64,000 nucleotides of DNA from Salibacterium lacus. GTDB taxonomy: Bacteria; Bacillota; Bacilli; Bacillales; Marinococcaceae. Shown here in pieces: positions 49,271 to 58,202 of this stretch. The notes below the pieces were generated by a model, which was not told the origin of the DNA, searched no databases, and saw nothing but the letters and a program-made list of their open reading frames with translations. The translations under genes were made by a program, and so were the position numbers. How positions within the stretch are numbered: position 1 is the first letter of the stretch; the number at the start of each line of letters is the position of its first letter. Where the stretch lies: contig NZ_JBHUML010000002.1 of NCBI RefSeq assembly GCF_042684865.1, forward strand, positions 248,001 through 312,000, written 5' to 3'.

Positions 49271-50055
49271 GTGCTGCTGTAATGAATATAGAGGGACAAC
49301 GTTTTCCGTTTTTTATCCCAGCTCAGGAAGGGCATAACCTTTTTTCTTTGTTTCTGCTGTGATGCAGTTACGTCTACTATCGTGTGGTAAACGTCCTGCC
49401 ACGCCTTTTCTGCGGTGTCTGGAGACAGCCCGCTGACAGAAGGAGTCATGTATTTTTTCCAATCGGTCAGCGGAAACAACCGGAAAGACTCCGGCAGATC
49501 GGCACTATCTTTAATGAATCGTTTCACGTGCTGTTGCTGCTGTCTGATAATGGTGTCCATCATCTTACCCGTTCTTTTTTCCTCTTTGGAGTCCGCAATG
49601 GAAAAGGAATGTAAATCCGAAATCGGGGTGTCAAGCACATACAAAGAGTTACTGCTCCAGTCATAGGTATAGACTGGGGCATTTTTCATACCGTAAAACC
49701 CGGTGAGGTCGTATCTGCCTGAATCTTCAGAAGCAGTCTGTTTAAGCACAGTAATATCACTCTCGTTTTCCGACCACGCGGCGGCGCTGTCTTTGACGTA
49801 TCCATCTTCCATTAAAATAATCTGTGCCTGCTGTTTGTCAGCCGGTACTTTGGTTTCAAGTGTTCCTTTGGATTCCAGTACATATTCATCGTTATCCAGT
49901 GTGTGGTGGATGGTAATTGTTCCTGCGTTTTTACTGAAATGATGATCCGGACGTTCGTAGTGTAGTTCCTCGTGCTTTTTGAAGAGAGAGGCATGCGTTT
50001 CAGACGCACCCGGTATCAGGAAAAGAACAAGGAAAACGCAGATCCATTTTTTCAT
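49267..50055 (-). CDS. Secreted protein of unknown function, 262 aa
   Basis: Signal peptide MKKWICVFLVLFLIPGASET, then a mixed beta-rich body (GTITIHHTLDNDEYVLESKG, DITVLKQTASEDSGRYD). No family recognised. The frame is open 16 codons upstream, but ATG 50055 gives the signal peptide and has AGGAG before it. Converges with and overlaps the gluP stop by four bases. Confidence 0.65.
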   Translation of the reverse strand: MKKWICVFLVLFLIPGASETHASLFKKHEELHYERPDHHFSKNAGTITIHHTLDNDEYVLESKGTLETKVPADKQQAQIILMEDGYVKDSAAAWSENESDITVLKQTASEDSGRYDLTGFYGMKNAPVYTYDWSSNSLYVLDTPISDLHSFSIADSKEEKRTGKMMDTIIRQQQQHVKRFIKDSADLPESFRLFPLTDWKKYMTPSVSGLSPDTAEKAWQDVYHTIVDVTASQQKQRKKVMPFLSWDKKRKTLSLYIHYSST

Positions 50056-50215
50056 ATGGGCATGCTCCTGACTATCGGAGAAAGTAAACGGCAGCCGTTC
50101 CATGCAGGAACAGCTGTTGTTTTTTAGTATCTGCAGAAATGGAAAGCTTCATTCCCTGTTTTTGTGCATGAATACCTCTTCTGTCGGAGACAATGACCGT
50201 TAAGGGGGGATAACG

Positions 50216-51685
50216 ATGACCGATCACAGCATTCCAGTGTCCCGCAGGATCGCTGAAAACAAATCCTATTTGGCTTCGGAACTGGCAGTTGAACAAAATT
50301 TCGATATTATTGAGCTGGAACTGGAGTACAACGGCATTGAAATGGCGTTGTACATGGTGGACGGATTTGTAAAAGATCAGGCGATGACACAAATTCAGCG
50401 TGAACTGGATCATCTTCCATCATCCAGGCAGAAAAGCAGGGTTATCCAATCGTTAATTACCTCAAGAATTCCCTATGTGGAGCTGGATACAAGTAAAGAT
50501 CTGAATGAAGTCGTGAATCAGGTATTATCCGGTCCTGCAGCCCTCGTCGTGGACGGCGAAGAAGAAGTTATATTAATAGACACCAGGGAATACCCGGTCC
50601 GGTCACTTGAGGAACCGCAGACCGAACAGGTTGTCCGGGGGGCTAAAGATGGTTTTGTCGAGACCATCATTTTTAATACAGCGTTAACGAGAAGACGAAT
50701 ACGCGACCGCAATATGCGGATGGAATACCAAAGAGTCGGAAAAAGATCGCTCACAGACGTGTGTGTCAGCTACATTGCTGATATTGCTGATGAAAAAATG
50801 GTGGACCGTATCCGAAAAGGCGTTCAGGACATATCCAGTGACGGGCTTCCGATGGCGGACAAGACAGTGGAAGAGTATCTGTTTGGTCAGTATGTCAATC
50901 CCTATCCCCTCGTACGCTACACCGAAAGGCCTGACACAGCTGCGGTACATCTGCTCGAAGGACACGTACTGATTTATGTGGACGGTTCTCCAACGGTAAT
51001 GATCGTGCCGTGTACGTTTTGGCACCATCTTCAGCACGCAGAAGAATACAGGCAGAAACCAATTGTTGGTACGATGCACCGCCTCGTCCGTTATATCTCC
51101 GTTTTTGTATCCCTTTTTCTCCTGCCGCTGTGGTTCCTGTTTGCCGCAGATCTTTTAAGCCCTCCGGAATATATTGATTACCTCGGAGTGGAAAAAGAGG
51201 GAAAAGTCCCGCTTATTTCACAGTTCATCATTGCCGAAGTGGGAATTGAAATGCTGCGGATGGCAGCGATTCACACACCTTCGGCATTAGCTACGGCGCT
51301 TGGTATCATTGCAGCTATATTAATCGGACAGATTTCTATTGAAGTCGGCCTGTTTTCTTATGAAGTCGTGTTATATCTTGCTGTAGCAGCGATTGGGTCG
51401 TATGCTACACCGAGTTATGAATTAAGTCTGGCGAATCGGATCTGGCGTTTTTTGTTTCTTTTGGCTGCGGGGGTTTTTGGAGCACCCGGCTTCACGGCCG
51501 CGGTCACCGTCTGGTTTTTATTTCTCGTTACGCTGCGGCCGGCCGGTGTCCCGTACCTTTGGCCGCTGCTCCCATTTTCCGCAGCTGATTTAGGCGATAT
51601 TTTTAAACGGAAACCGATCCCTTTGAAAAAAAAGAGACCATCCGTTACCGGCAAAGGGGATCCGGATAGAACGGCCGGGGGATAA
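50216..51685 (+). CDS. SpoVAF/GerA-family spore membrane protein, 489 aa
   Basis: GerA/SpoVAF proteins sit in the spore inner membrane and take part in nutrient germination or release of dipicolinate. The N-terminal soluble part has QVLSGPAALVVDG, the conserved RGAKDGFVETIIFNTALTRR and RRIRDRNMRMEYQ. About five membrane helices follow from residue ~295, with LISQFIIAEVGIEMLRMAAI. It is closer to SpoVAF than to GerAA in the visible motifs, yet no spoVA genes adjoin. GGGGGGATAACG precedes the ATG. Confidence 0.82.
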   Translation: MTDHSIPVSRRIAENKSYLASELAVEQNFDIIELELEYNGIEMALYMVDGFVKDQAMTQIQRELDHLPSSRQKSRVIQSLITSRIPYVELDTSKDLNEVVNQVLSGPAALVVDGEEEVILIDTREYPVRSLEEPQTEQVVRGAKDGFVETIIFNTALTRRRIRDRNMRMEYQRVGKRSLTDVCVSYIADIADEKMVDRIRKGVQDISSDGLPMADKTVEEYLFGQYVNPYPLVRYTERPDTAAVHLLEGHVLIYVDGSPTVMIVPCTFWHHLQHAEEYRQKPIVGTMHRLVRYISVFVSLFLLPLWFLFAADLLSPPEYIDYLGVEKEGKVPLISQFIIAEVGIEMLRMAAIHTPSALATALGIIAAILIGQISIEVGLFSYEVVLYLAVAAIGSYATPSYELSLANRIWRFLFLLAAGVFGAPGFTAAVTVWFLFLVTLRPAGVPYLWPLLPFSAADLGDIFKRKPIPLKKKRPSVTGKGDPDRTAGG

Positions 51686-51766
51686 CAGAAGAGTCCCGGT
51701 TTTGGCGGAATGGACCGGAAAAGGTGGACATAAGATAGAGATAAAAGTTGTCCAGGGGAGGGTCCT

Positions 51767-52273
51767 ATGTTTATTTCGCTGTTGGAATTAACTGCGGTGG
51801 GTATGGCTTTTGGTGCTGCAGCGATGTATAATCTACACCACCAGAAGCGGATAATGATGCTGATTTTTCTGTTATTTGTCTGTACATTTTATATAGGTCT
51901 GCTTACAGCAGGGTTTTCCTGGCTTCGGGCTGCTGAAGCAGCTTTTCTTTTTGACGTGCTTCGTTTTTTGACAGCTGCCTCGGCGGCTGTATGTGGATGC
52001 ATGTTTTACCTGCCTTATTACGGTTTTTTTCATGCCCGCTCGGGATATTTGTGGCTGGCGCTGACGATGCTTTTTATGTATACAGGCTGGCATGCGGGGC
52101 ACTGGGCTTCCTCTTTTGTGACAGGAATGCTTTTGATGTTTTTATTTGCAGCAGCCTATGTGGCCGGTAACACGGTGCAGAGTATTCTTCATTTTAAAAT
52201 GAGGGGGCGGTTTTTCGTTCCGTATATTCCGTTTGCAGGTCTGCTTTTCTTTTCTTTGATTATGTTGCTATAA
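51767..52273 (+). CDS. Integral membrane protein of unknown function, 168 aa
   Basis: Five to six hydrophobic helices spanning almost the full length; aromatic-rich. GGGGAGGG precedes the ATG. No family recognised. Ends eight bases before yqgQ. Confidence 0.6.
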   Translation: MFISLLELTAVGMAFGAAAMYNLHHQKRIMMLIFLLFVCTFYIGLLTAGFSWLRAAEAAFLFDVLRFLTAASAAVCGCMFYLPYYGFFHARSGYLWLALTMLFMYTGWHAGHWASSFVTGMLLMFLFAAAYVAGNTVQSILHFKMRGRFFVPYIPFAGLLFFSLIMLL

Positions 52274-52280
52274 TAGACAT

Positions 52281-52484
52281 ATGAATACGGACTTTCAAAC
52301 TCTCGCAGATATTAGAAAATGGCTGATACAGTTTCGCACCGTCATATATACCAAAGACCGCCGTATGGACCTTGAACTTCTCGAAGAAGAAGTGAAAGGG
52401 GCGCACGAAGCTGGATTGATGGACAATAAGGATTATACGAACGCGCTGATGATCATTAGAAAAGAACGTAACCAACTGGACTAA
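52281..52484 (+). CDS. yqgQ: YqgQ (DUF910) protein, 67 aa
   Basis: Small helical protein with DFQTLADIRKWLIQFRTVIY and RMDLELLEEEVKGAHEAGL, the DUF910 pattern; always next to glcK in Bacilli. The ATG has no ribosome site; a TATAAT ends six bases before it, so a leaderless message or reinitiation from the upstream stop is possible. Confidence 0.88.
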   Translation: MNTDFQTLADIRKWLIQFRTVIYTKDRRMDLELLEEEVKGAHEAGLMDNKDYTNALMIIRKERNQLD

Positions 52485-52515
52485 TGGGAGACAGGAAGGA
52501 TGGGGAGTTTGGCAT

Positions 52516-53490
52516 ATGAAAGAAAAATATCTTCTCGGTATCGACGTCGGAGGAACATCAGTAAAAATCGGTCTTTTCACAGAAAGTGGACAACAGAAGG
52601 AAAAGTGGTCGATTGCAACCAATAAAGACAATAACGGAGAACATGTTCTGGAAGATATCGCCCGATCCATCTTGAGAAAATGGAAGGAACACGGGGTGAC
52701 TGCAGCAGATATGAAAGGCGCCGGAATCGGAGTACCGGGTTTTGTTGATGTAAAAAAAGGGATGATTCATTTCGCAGTAAACATCGGCTGGATTGATTAT
52801 CCTGTCACTTCCATCCTGTCGGATCTGCTTGAGATTCCGGTCGCTCTTGATAATGATGCGAATCTTGCAGCCGCGGGTGAATACTGGCAGGGAGCGGGAA
52901 ATGATGCTGTCGATGTTCTGCTTTTAACACTTGGAACCGGAGTCGGCGGTGGTGTCATCGTAAATGGCGATATTTTGCATGGCGTGTCGGATATGGCAGG
53001 AGAGATTGGTCATGTAACAGTCATCCCTGAAAACGGTGCCCCCTGTAACTGCAAAAAGACGGGCTGCCTTGAAACCGTATCGTCCGCGACCGGCATGGTT
53101 CGTATGGCAGAAGAAGCAGCAGAAAAAAATCCGGATTCCATGTTATACATAAAGAAGCAGCAGGAACCGTTAACAGCTCAACTTCTTTTTGAATGTGCAG
53201 CTGCCGGAGATCAGACGGCAGATGCTGTTATCGATTTGTCCATGCACTACCTCGGAATGGCAGCCGGCAATGCAGCTAACGTCCTCAATCCTCAGAAGAT
53301 TGTTATAGGAGGCGGCGTCTCGGCTGCCGGAGAGCAGCTTTTAACACCTCTGCGTTCTCATTACGCTGTACATGCTCTGCCAAAAGTGGCGGAGCATACA
53401 GCCTTTGCTGCCGCCGAACTGGGAAATGATGCAGGAATAATAGGTGCTGCATGGCTGGCCAAGCATAAAGCGGCAGCCGGCACTCTATGA
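52516..53490 (+). CDS. glcK: Glucokinase, ROK family, 324 aa
   Basis: Phosphorylates glucose to glucose-6-phosphate. The ATP loop YLLGIDVGGTSVKIGLF, catalytic Asp in VALDNDANLAAAGE, GTGVGGGVIVNG, the ROK zinc motif HVTVIPENGAPCNCKKTGC, and IVIGGGVSAAGE are present. Length is normal. Syntenic with B. subtilis glcK (yqgR). Carbohydrate metabolism; cytoplasmic. Confidence 0.95.
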   Translation: MKEKYLLGIDVGGTSVKIGLFTESGQQKEKWSIATNKDNNGEHVLEDIARSILRKWKEHGVTAADMKGAGIGVPGFVDVKKGMIHFAVNIGWIDYPVTSILSDLLEIPVALDNDANLAAAGEYWQGAGNDAVDVLLLTLGTGVGGGVIVNGDILHGVSDMAGEIGHVTVIPENGAPCNCKKTGCLETVSSATGMVRMAEEAAEKNPDSMLYIKKQQEPLTAQLLFECAAAGDQTADAVIDLSMHYLGMAAGNAANVLNPQKIVIGGGVSAAGEQLLTPLRSHYAVHALPKVAEHTAFAAAELGNDAGIIGAAWLAKHKAAAGTL

Positions 53491-53541
53491 CTCTATGAAA
53501 CAAAAGCGAAAAAAACATAAAGCATTGAAGGAGAAGATGGA

Positions 53542-54951
53542 ATGACTGATTACCGCACAGAAAAGGATTTCCTTGGAGAGAAAATGGTCCCGGGCGAGGC
53601 TTATTACGGTATACAGACCATCCGCGCAAAAGAAAACTTTCCAATTACAAATTATCCGCCGCATCCCGAGCTGATTAAAGGGTTCGGTTATGTAAAAAAA
53701 GGGGCTGCCATGGCAAACAGGGATGCGGGAATGTTGAACCGCAATATTGCTGGTGCGGTTATTGAAGCATCAGAGGAAGTCATTGAAGGGAAATTTAATG
53801 ACCAGTTTATTGTCGATGCTATCCAAGGGGGGGCAGGCACTTCTTTCAACATGAACGCCAACGAGGTCATCGCCAACCGTGCGATTGAAATACTCGGGGG
53901 TCAAAAAGGACATTATCTCATGGTCAGCCCGAACACTCATGTTAATATGGGTCAGTCCACCAATGATTCCTTTCCGACGGCCATACATATTGCATGTCTC
54001 CATCTGGCCAAAGGACTGACAACAGCCCTGGATCATCTTCTCCAGACCCTGAAGCAAAAAGAAACAGAATTCGATGATGTGATCAAAATGGGGCGCACCC
54101 ATTTACAGGATGCGGTTCCAATCCGTCTCGGCCAGGAATTCAGCGCATACCGCCGGGTACTGGCACGGGATTTGAAGAGAATCAGGCAGTCTGTCGATCA
54201 CCTTTATGAAATCAACATGGGAGCAACAGCTGTGGGAACCGGACTGAATGCCAATACAGACTATATTTCAAAAGTTCCCCAGTACTTATCGGAACTGACC
54301 GGTTTCCCGTTTTACAGCGCCGAAAATCTTGTGGACGCAACGCAGAATACAGACGCTTATACAGAATTATCCGCTGCTTTGAAAGTACATGCCATCAATT
54401 TGTCGAAAATGTCAAATGACCTCCGTCTTATGAGTTCCGGACCGCGCACCGGGCTGAACGAAATTAACCTCCCGTCCCGACAGCCCGGATCTTCGATTAT
54501 GCCGGGAAAAGTAAATCCTGTCATGTGTGAAGTTATCAACCAGGTCTCCTTTCAGGTGATTGGCAATGATCACACGATAAGCCTTGCTTCAGAAGCCGGA
54601 CAGCTGGAGCTGAATGTCATGGAACCGGTACTCGTATTCAATCTGCTGCAGTCCTTGTCTGTTCTTCAGAACGGGCTGAATGTCTTTCGTGAACACGGTG
54701 TCAGCGGAATCACGGCCAACATAGAGCACTGCCGCAGCCTTGTCGAGAGAAGTGTCGGCATCATAACCGCCATTAATCCGCATGTTGGGTATGAAACAGC
54801 GTCGCGTATTGCCAAAGAAGCGATTGACACCGGCAGAAGCGTCCGGGAAATCTGTTTGGAACGTGATATCTTAAATGAAGAAGAGCTGGATAAAATCCTG
54901 GATTCCAAAGAAATGACGAACCCGGGTATTGCTGGATCAGAGTTTCTGTAG
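53542..54951 (+). CDS. aspA: Aspartate ammonia-lyase, 469 aa
   Basis: Splits L-aspartate into fumarate and ammonia. Family features: GEAYYGIQTIRAKENFPIT, the HVNMGQSTNDSFPTA stretch, KMGRTHLQDAVPIRLGQEF, and the fumarase/aspartase signature GSSIMPGKVNPVMCE. Length fits aspartase/class II fumarase; the start sequence favours aspartase. Not in this place in B. subtilis. GAAGGAGAAG precedes the ATG. Confidence 0.9.
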   Translation: MTDYRTEKDFLGEKMVPGEAYYGIQTIRAKENFPITNYPPHPELIKGFGYVKKGAAMANRDAGMLNRNIAGAVIEASEEVIEGKFNDQFIVDAIQGGAGTSFNMNANEVIANRAIEILGGQKGHYLMVSPNTHVNMGQSTNDSFPTAIHIACLHLAKGLTTALDHLLQTLKQKETEFDDVIKMGRTHLQDAVPIRLGQEFSAYRRVLARDLKRIRQSVDHLYEINMGATAVGTGLNANTDYISKVPQYLSELTGFPFYSAENLVDATQNTDAYTELSAALKVHAINLSKMSNDLRLMSSGPRTGLNEINLPSRQPGSSIMPGKVNPVMCEVINQVSFQVIGNDHTISLASEAGQLELNVMEPVLVFNLLQSLSVLQNGLNVFREHGVSGITANIEHCRSLVERSVGIITAINPHVGYETASRIAKEAIDTGRSVREICLERDILNEEELDKILDSKEMTNPGIAGSEFL

Positions 54952-55005
54952 CCAAGCCGGGAGCTTCAACAAATATGTTCCGGTTCAGAAGGGAAAGGGA
55001 AAAGA

Positions 55006-55629
55006 ATGTTCAAAGGAAATAAACTCGTTGTCCTCCTGCCGATTACGTTAATGATTTTTCTCTTCATAGGCGGCGGGTTTTACATCAATCAGGCAGAAGA
55101 AGTGACAAATGAAAATCTTTCAGAAGAAGTACAGTGGGAAAGCACGCTGGAACCAGGCGGGAACGGCGCCAGCCTGACAGCCTCGTGGGAATGGGGGCAT
55201 ATGCCGAGTGACGGACTTCACGGAACGGACTATATCGGAATCACGTTTCTAAAAGACAATGGGGATCCTGTGAGCGGAAGCCAGGTGGAGAACGCAGAAC
55301 TTCTCCTTCATCTAAATGATGGAAATGAAAGGAAATTAGAGCCCGAAGCCACGTCAGACGGAGTTCTATTTGCTGTACCTAATAAGATGGAAGAGAATCA
55401 GACAATTGGCAGCAGCGGAACGATAAACGTTCGTACGAACTCAAACCTGCAGAATAAACGGGTGGTTATCAGCTACCTTCATACATGGGAAGAACACGGT
55501 GGTCTGGAAACATCGAATACCCGCTTTTTTGATCCTTCTTTTCACGGAGATAACAGCAATTCATTCTACTGGGTGATTGAAAACTTTGTCGAACATAATT
55601 CAGATGCAGCAGAAAAGGAATCTTCATGA
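55006..55629 (+). CDS. Membrane-anchored extracellular protein of unknown function, 207 aa
   Basis: An uncleaved or signal helix (VVLLPITLMIFLFIGGGFYI), followed by an acidic, beta-rich domain (ASLTASWEWGHMPSDGLHG, NAELLLHLNDGNERKL). No family recognised. Overlaps the following gene by ATGA, so the two are likely made together. Confidence 0.6.
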   Translation: MFKGNKLVVLLPITLMIFLFIGGGFYINQAEEVTNENLSEEVQWESTLEPGGNGASLTASWEWGHMPSDGLHGTDYIGITFLKDNGDPVSGSQVENAELLLHLNDGNERKLEPEATSDGVLFAVPNKMEENQTIGSSGTINVRTNSNLQNKRVVISYLHTWEEHGGLETSNTRFFDPSFHGDNSNSFYWVIENFVEHNSDAAEKESS

Positions 55630-56681
55630 AAGGATTATCGTATCAAAACGGAGTTATTTTTATCGGAAGAGAACACGCCGGGTGGGCGGAATGGAACAAG
55701 GACGGACCGGCAGCAGCTGTGATTCCTTTGACCTTTTCTTCCATTACGAATATGCTGCTGCATGTTTTTCGTGCCATGCCTTTGTGGTATAGGAGTATTG
55801 GTGCCCTGCTTATGTGTTCCGTTATTGTGCCGTTTGTTTTGCAGTTCTTCATCGAAGCTGCAGTTCCGGGCCTGCCTTTCTACGGCTTATTGTACTTTCT
55901 GATGGGAACCCATTTCTTTTTTCCAAAGGAACTGCGTCAATTTCACGGAGCGGAGCATAAGATTTTCAGTTTTAAGGGGATCAAAAAAGGGCGGAATTTG
56001 TACCGCATCAGAAGATCCTTCATCACAAACCGTTACTGTTCAACAAACACAGTGGTTCTTTACTTTTTATTGACTGCGGTCGGGTTTTTGGTAACACTGC
56101 CAGGGCTTTCATGGATGACGGGACTTGCAGCTGCATCCTACACGGCCTTTCCGTTATCTATGGTACTGCACCGAATCATACAGCTTCCTTCCATGAAGAG
56201 CATCCGATATCCGGTACTGTTCCTCTCATACATGGTGCAGCGCCGTATTTCTTGCGCGGAACCGGACCGCCGTCATCTCCGGACCGCACTGGAAGCTTAC
56301 AGGGCACTGGCAGAGAAGGAATTTCCGCACGTACTGGAAGAGAAAAAACCTGATCCACCAAAGGAGGTTGATCAAATGGCAATCGTAGATATCACAGTTG
56401 TCCCCGTAGGAACAGCGTCAACCAGCATCAGTGAAGATGTTGCTGCCATGCAGCAGGTGCTTGATAACCATTCGGAAAAAATTAATTCTCAACTCACGCC
56501 TATGGGAACGGTTCTGGAAGGGAAACTGGAAGATCTCTTATCCATTGTAAAAGAACTCCATGAGATTCCGTTTCAGCGTGGTGCCGCTCGTGTATCCACC
56601 AACATCCGGATTGATGACCGGCGCGACGCAGAAAATCACAATATAACGGAAAAACTGACATCGGTGGAAAATAAACAGTAA
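55626..56681 (+). CDS. DUF1385-like membrane protein running in frame into a YqgV thiamine-binding domain, 351 aa
   Basis: Residues 1-235 form a membrane protein resembling DUF1385 (YqhQ type): helices from ~40, then FHGAEHKIFSFKGIK and RRSFITNRYCSTNTVVLYFL. Residues 251-351 form an MTH1187/YqgV-type thiamine-binding domain, MAIVDITVVPVGTASTSISE with RVSTNIRIDDRRD. No stop codon separates them. At residues 246-250 the DNA carries a perfect ribosome site for a separate YqgV. It may therefore be a true fusion, or two genes whose frames happen to be joined. Confidence 0.75.
   Translation: MKGLSYQNGVIFIGREHAGWAEWNKDGPAAAVIPLTFSSITNMLLHVFRAMPLWYRSIGALLMCSVIVPFVLQFFIEAAVPGLPFYGLLYFLMGTHFFFPKELRQFHGAEHKIFSFKGIKKGRNLYRIRRSFITNRYCSTNTVVLYFLLTAVGFLVTLPGLSWMTGLAAASYTAFPLSMVLHRIIQLPSMKSIRYPVLFLSYMVQRRISCAEPDRRHLRTALEAYRALAEKEFPHVLEEKKPDPPKEVDQMAIVDITVVPVGTASTSISEDVAAMQQVLDNHSEKINSQLTPMGTVLEGKLEDLLSIVKELHEIPFQRGAARVSTNIRIDDRRDAENHNITEKLTSVENKQ
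56376..56681 (+). CDS. yqgV: YqgV, thiamine-binding DUF77/MTH1187 protein, 101 aa (internal start)
   Basis: AAAGGAGGTTG lies directly before ATG 56376, and the product from this start is exactly the length of stand-alone YqgV proteins, which bind thiamine-type ligands. In B. subtilis yqgV is a separate gene in this neighbourhood. This entry overlaps the longer frame above; both products may be made. Confidence 0.75.
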   Translation: MAIVDITVVPVGTASTSISEDVAAMQQVLDNHSEKINSQLTPMGTVLEGKLEDLLSIVKELHEIPFQRGAARVSTNIRIDDRRDAENHNITEKLTSVENKQ

Positions 56682-56841
56682 AATACTTCAGAATGCGCCG
56701 AATGAATGGGAAGCAGAAGTGTCTTCTGAATGAAGGCAGCTGCATCCCGCTCCATAGAAAGTGCAGGAACCGGACGCAGCGATTGGACCACAGCACAGGT
56801 CTGACAATATAAACGTTTTGTAAAGGAAAGATACAGCATAA

Positions 56842-56898
56842 CAAATCCGGACGATGCCGCATTCCATATCGGAATGAAAGAACGTCGTCCGGATTTTT
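56842..56898. terminator. Bidirectional terminator between yqgV and tRNA-Gln
   Basis: AAATCCGGACGA pairs with TCGTCCGGATTT around a branch containing CATTCC/GGAATG. It ends both the yqgV message and the minus-strand tRNA. Confidence 0.8.
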
Positions 56899-56957
56899 GT
56901 ATCTATGTCTTTTTTTATATGAATCATAAGCATGGAATAGAACAAAATGTATGTAAA

Positions 56958-57032
56958 TGGCTGGGATGGCAGGGTTCGAACCTGCGAATCACGGAATCAA
57001 AATCCGATGCCTTACCGCTTGGCTACATCCCA
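56958..57032 (-). tRNA. tRNA-Gln (TTG)
   Basis: Minus strand: acceptor TGGGATG/CATCCCA, anticodon loop TTTTGAT with TTG, T-loop GGTTCGAACCC, CCA encoded. A single gene between yqgV and comGA. Confidence 0.95.
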
Positions 57033-57155
57033 GTGTCAATCATTAGGATAAGCAGAACAGTGAAATACTATGCAAAAATTTTTTTGAGAAAAAGAAGGGA
57101 TTTTGTAAAACATGCAGAATAATAATATTATGTTAATAAAAAGGAAGGTGACAAT

Positions 57156-58202
57156 TTGGACAATATGGAACAGGAAAGCCGGCGTTTAATCGAGCAGGCC
57201 CTGCACCTGCATGCTACCGATATTCATCTGCAGCCGGGCAGGAAAAAAACAAGTTTATTCTTCCGGATTCACGGACGCTTACGCCCGGTCAGCAGTATGA
57301 GTATACGATATGCTGAACGATTGACCGCTCATTTCAAATTCCGGGCGGGCATGGACATAGGGGAACAAAGGCGTCCGCAGAATGGATCGCTGTTACTTAA
57401 AAACACAAGTCCCCCGGTAAATCTCCGCTTCTCCACATTGCCGGCATTCCAACGGGAAAGTCTGGCGGTCCGGCTGCTTCCGCAGCATGAATTTTTCCAA
57501 CTCTCCTCTATATCTTATACCTCCCGAGTAACATCCTATTTCTCTTCTCTTTTAGAACAAAGACAAGGTATGCTGATTTTGACCGGACCAACCGGTTCGG
57601 GGAAAACGACAACGCTGTATGCATTTTTACATGAACTGGCCGGACGCGGGGCCCGAATCGTCAGTGTGGAAGATCCGGTGGAAATACAGGATGAGTCGTT
57701 TATTCAGACGGAAGTCAATGAAAAAGCCGGCTTGACGTACCGGGAACTGCTGAAGTCTTCTCTCCGCCATGATCCTGATGTTTTGATGATTGGTGAAATC
57801 CGCGATGAGCATACCGCTGCCATGGCTGTGCGGGCGGCTTTGACCGGCCATCTGGTGTTGACGACCATGCATGCAGGAACGGCACAGGGGGCCGTGCAGC
57901 GGCTGCAGGATTTAGGGTGCCTCTCCACTGATTTAAAAGAAATTCTTCTCTGCGTCACGTCCCAGGAACTTGCACCACGTTATTGTCCTCTGTGCAAAAG
58001 TCAGCCCTGCTCCATTTACTGCACCCATTACAGGCACACCTCCCGCACCGCTCTTTTTGACATATTAGCAGCAGACGAACTGCATCAATGCCTGAGCGGG
58101 CACGCGTCCTCCGTGACAATCTCCAGGAACAACCAAAGGGTCAAAGGTTACAGCCTGGGTCTGTTTCAGCCGGAATACAGAAAGGAGCCGGCTTATGTTT
58201 GA
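57156..58202 (+). CDS. comGA: ComGA, competence traffic ATPase, 348 aa
   Basis: Drives assembly of the competence pilus. RecA-like motor with Walker A LTGPTGSGKTTTLYAF, Asp box IVSVEDPVEIQDE, Walker B DVLMIGEIRDEHTA and His box HLVLTTMHAGTA; C-terminal cysteines (CPLCKSQPC) as in GspE-type ATPases. TTG 57156 behind AAGGAAGGTG; ATG 57165 possible. First gene of the comG operon, which is complete here. Confidence 0.95.
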   Translation: MDNMEQESRRLIEQALHLHATDIHLQPGRKKTSLFFRIHGRLRPVSSMSIRYAERLTAHFKFRAGMDIGEQRRPQNGSLLLKNTSPPVNLRFSTLPAFQRESLAVRLLPQHEFFQLSSISYTSRVTSYFSSLLEQRQGMLILTGPTGSGKTTTLYAFLHELAGRGARIVSVEDPVEIQDESFIQTEVNEKAGLTYRELLKSSLRHDPDVLMIGEIRDEHTAAMAVRAALTGHLVLTTMHAGTAQGAVQRLQDLGCLSTDLKEILLCVTSQELAPRYCPLCKSQPCSIYCTHYRHTSRTALFDILAADELHQCLSGHASSVTISRNNQRVKGYSLGLFQPEYRKEPAYV

